A stretch of 64,000 nucleotides of DNA from Vulcanibacillus modesticaldus (GTDB lineage Bacteria; Bacillota; Bacilli; Tepidibacillales; Tepidibacillaceae). This document shows, one piece after another, positions 63,505 to 64,000 of the stretch (position 1 is the first letter of the stretch; each line of letters begins with the position of its first letter). The notes beneath the pieces are model-generated. The model searched no databases. It saw only the letters and a program-made list of their open reading frames with translations, and had not been told where the DNA came from. The translations under genes and the position numbers were made by a program. The DNA is taken from positions 1-64,000 of the forward strand of contig NZ_MIJF01000013.1 of the NCBI RefSeq assembly GCF_001730235.1, written 5' to 3'.

Positions 63505-64000
63505 TTATACCCTACCGACTTCATTTACCGCTTTTTCTAAAGTTCGATCAATTGCTTGAATTACTTTTTGATTTGATTCATAAATTCTTAAAGCAGTCAT
63601 CATCTCAACCAAAGTTTGAGTAGGATCTACATTGGATCGTTCAAGTTTTCCTTGTAATAATCTATAATTTTCTTCCTCATAGTTATCTTCAAAATCTAAA
63701 TCAATTATCTCTTCATCATCTATTTTAAAAACCCCATTATCTTGTTTTACCAGCTTATAAGGATCCTTTACTTTGGTTAATTGAATCCTTACTTCTTCTC
63801 CATCAGAGAAGAGGATTTTTCCCTTCTCATCTATGGTAAATTCTCTACCTTTCACTTGGATTGGATTATCCATATCATCTAACAACATATATCCCTTTGG
63901 GGTTACTAATTGTCCCGATGCATCTTCGGTAAACAAACCACTTCTTGTGTATAAGATGTTATCATTTTCATCCTTTATAGTAAAAAATATTTGCGGTTTT
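63505..64000 (-). CDS. flhO: Flagellar rod protein FlhO, C-terminal part, cut by window end
   Basis: The frame runs to the window edge with no start: it reads KPQIFFTIKDENDNILYTRSGLFTEDASGQLVTPKG, the FlgG-type middle region, then LQGKLERSNVDPTQTLVEMMTALRIYESNQKVIQAIDRTLEK, the conserved C-terminal helix. In Bacillus flhO precedes flhP and both encode rod proteins. About 165 residues are present; the N-terminal part lies outside. Confidence 0.9.
   Translation of the reverse strand, partial: KPQIFFTIKDENDNILYTRSGLFTEDASGQLVTPKGYMLLDDMDNPIQVKGREFTIDEKGKILFSDGEEVRIQLTKVKDPYKLVKQDNGVFKIDDEEIIDLDFEDNYEEENYRLLQGKLERSNVDPTQTLVEMMTALRIYESNQKVIQAIDRTLEKAVNEVGRV

Noticed and set aside
1-64000. tRNA, rRNA or prophage genes
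   Set aside because: Scanning by eye found no cloverleaf with CCA-type ends, no rRNA motifs and no phage structural or integrase genes.

Overview
The window is an AT-rich chromosomal segment of a spore-forming, flagellated member of the Bacillales. Clues are an alpha/beta-type small acid-soluble spore protein, DegS/DegU, GpsB, YvyE, an S-box (SAM) riboswitch before metK, several SLH-domain surface proteins with the pyruvyl transferase CsaB, and the block fabZ / EpuA-like protein / flhP-flhO. A relative of Tepidibacillus or Vulcanibacillus would fit, but that is inference. No rRNA, tRNA or CRISPR array was seen. Nearly all genes lie on the minus strand; plus-strand exceptions are gpsB, yvyE, a vanZ-like locus, glycerate kinase and a LysM protein.

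Region 1 (1-11.7 kb): the start of an ISL3-type transposase cut by the window edge, a small GT2-like protein, degU-degS, a ribbon-helix-helix regulator, metK with its SAM riboswitch and promoter, an acidic-repeat surface protein with copper-amine-oxidase-type stalk domains, a spore protein, gpsB, tcdA, and an unusual export pair: an adaptor with two HlyD-like halves and a TolC-like protein.

Region 2 (11.7-28.4 kb): cell surface and S-layer. An O-antigen ligase-like protein with a TPR tail lies 29 nt upstream of the TolC-like gene. Next come the probable main S-layer protein with a long leader, yvyE, a 1482-residue SLH protein, and the secondary cell wall polymer genes tagO, tagA, csaB, a DUF5693 protein and an LCP ligase. 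CsaB pyruvylates the polymer to which SLH domains bind, so this block makes and anchors the S-layer.

Region 3 (29-54.5 kb): an exopolysaccharide locus. It starts with a Wzz-type protein, a tyrosine kinase and a PHP phosphatase. A GC-rich structured RNA candidate and an SLH protein follow, then a second Wzz protein, an NDP-sugar 4,6-dehydratase, an aminotransferase, an initiating sugar transferase, a GNAT acetyltransferase, glycosyltransferases, an EpsG-type polymerase and a Wzx flippase. Within the locus are cysC, a DUF2061 gene, cysD, cysN, a putative polysaccharide sulfotransferase and cysQ, with no sulfite or PAPS reductase nearby. Together they look like a dedicated route for making a sulfated surface polysaccharide, the most interesting system here. 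IS3-family remnants and a broken glycosyltransferase show recent rearrangement. galE, galU and the downstream phosphoglucomutase and mannose-6-phosphate isomerase supply sugar nucleotides.

Region 4 (54.5-64 kb): phosphoglucomutase, glycerate kinase, manA, fabZ, a LysM/stalk-domain protein preceded by 44-bp tandem repeats, pgsA, an EpuA-family protein, and the flagellar rod genes flhP and flhO (cut by the window end).
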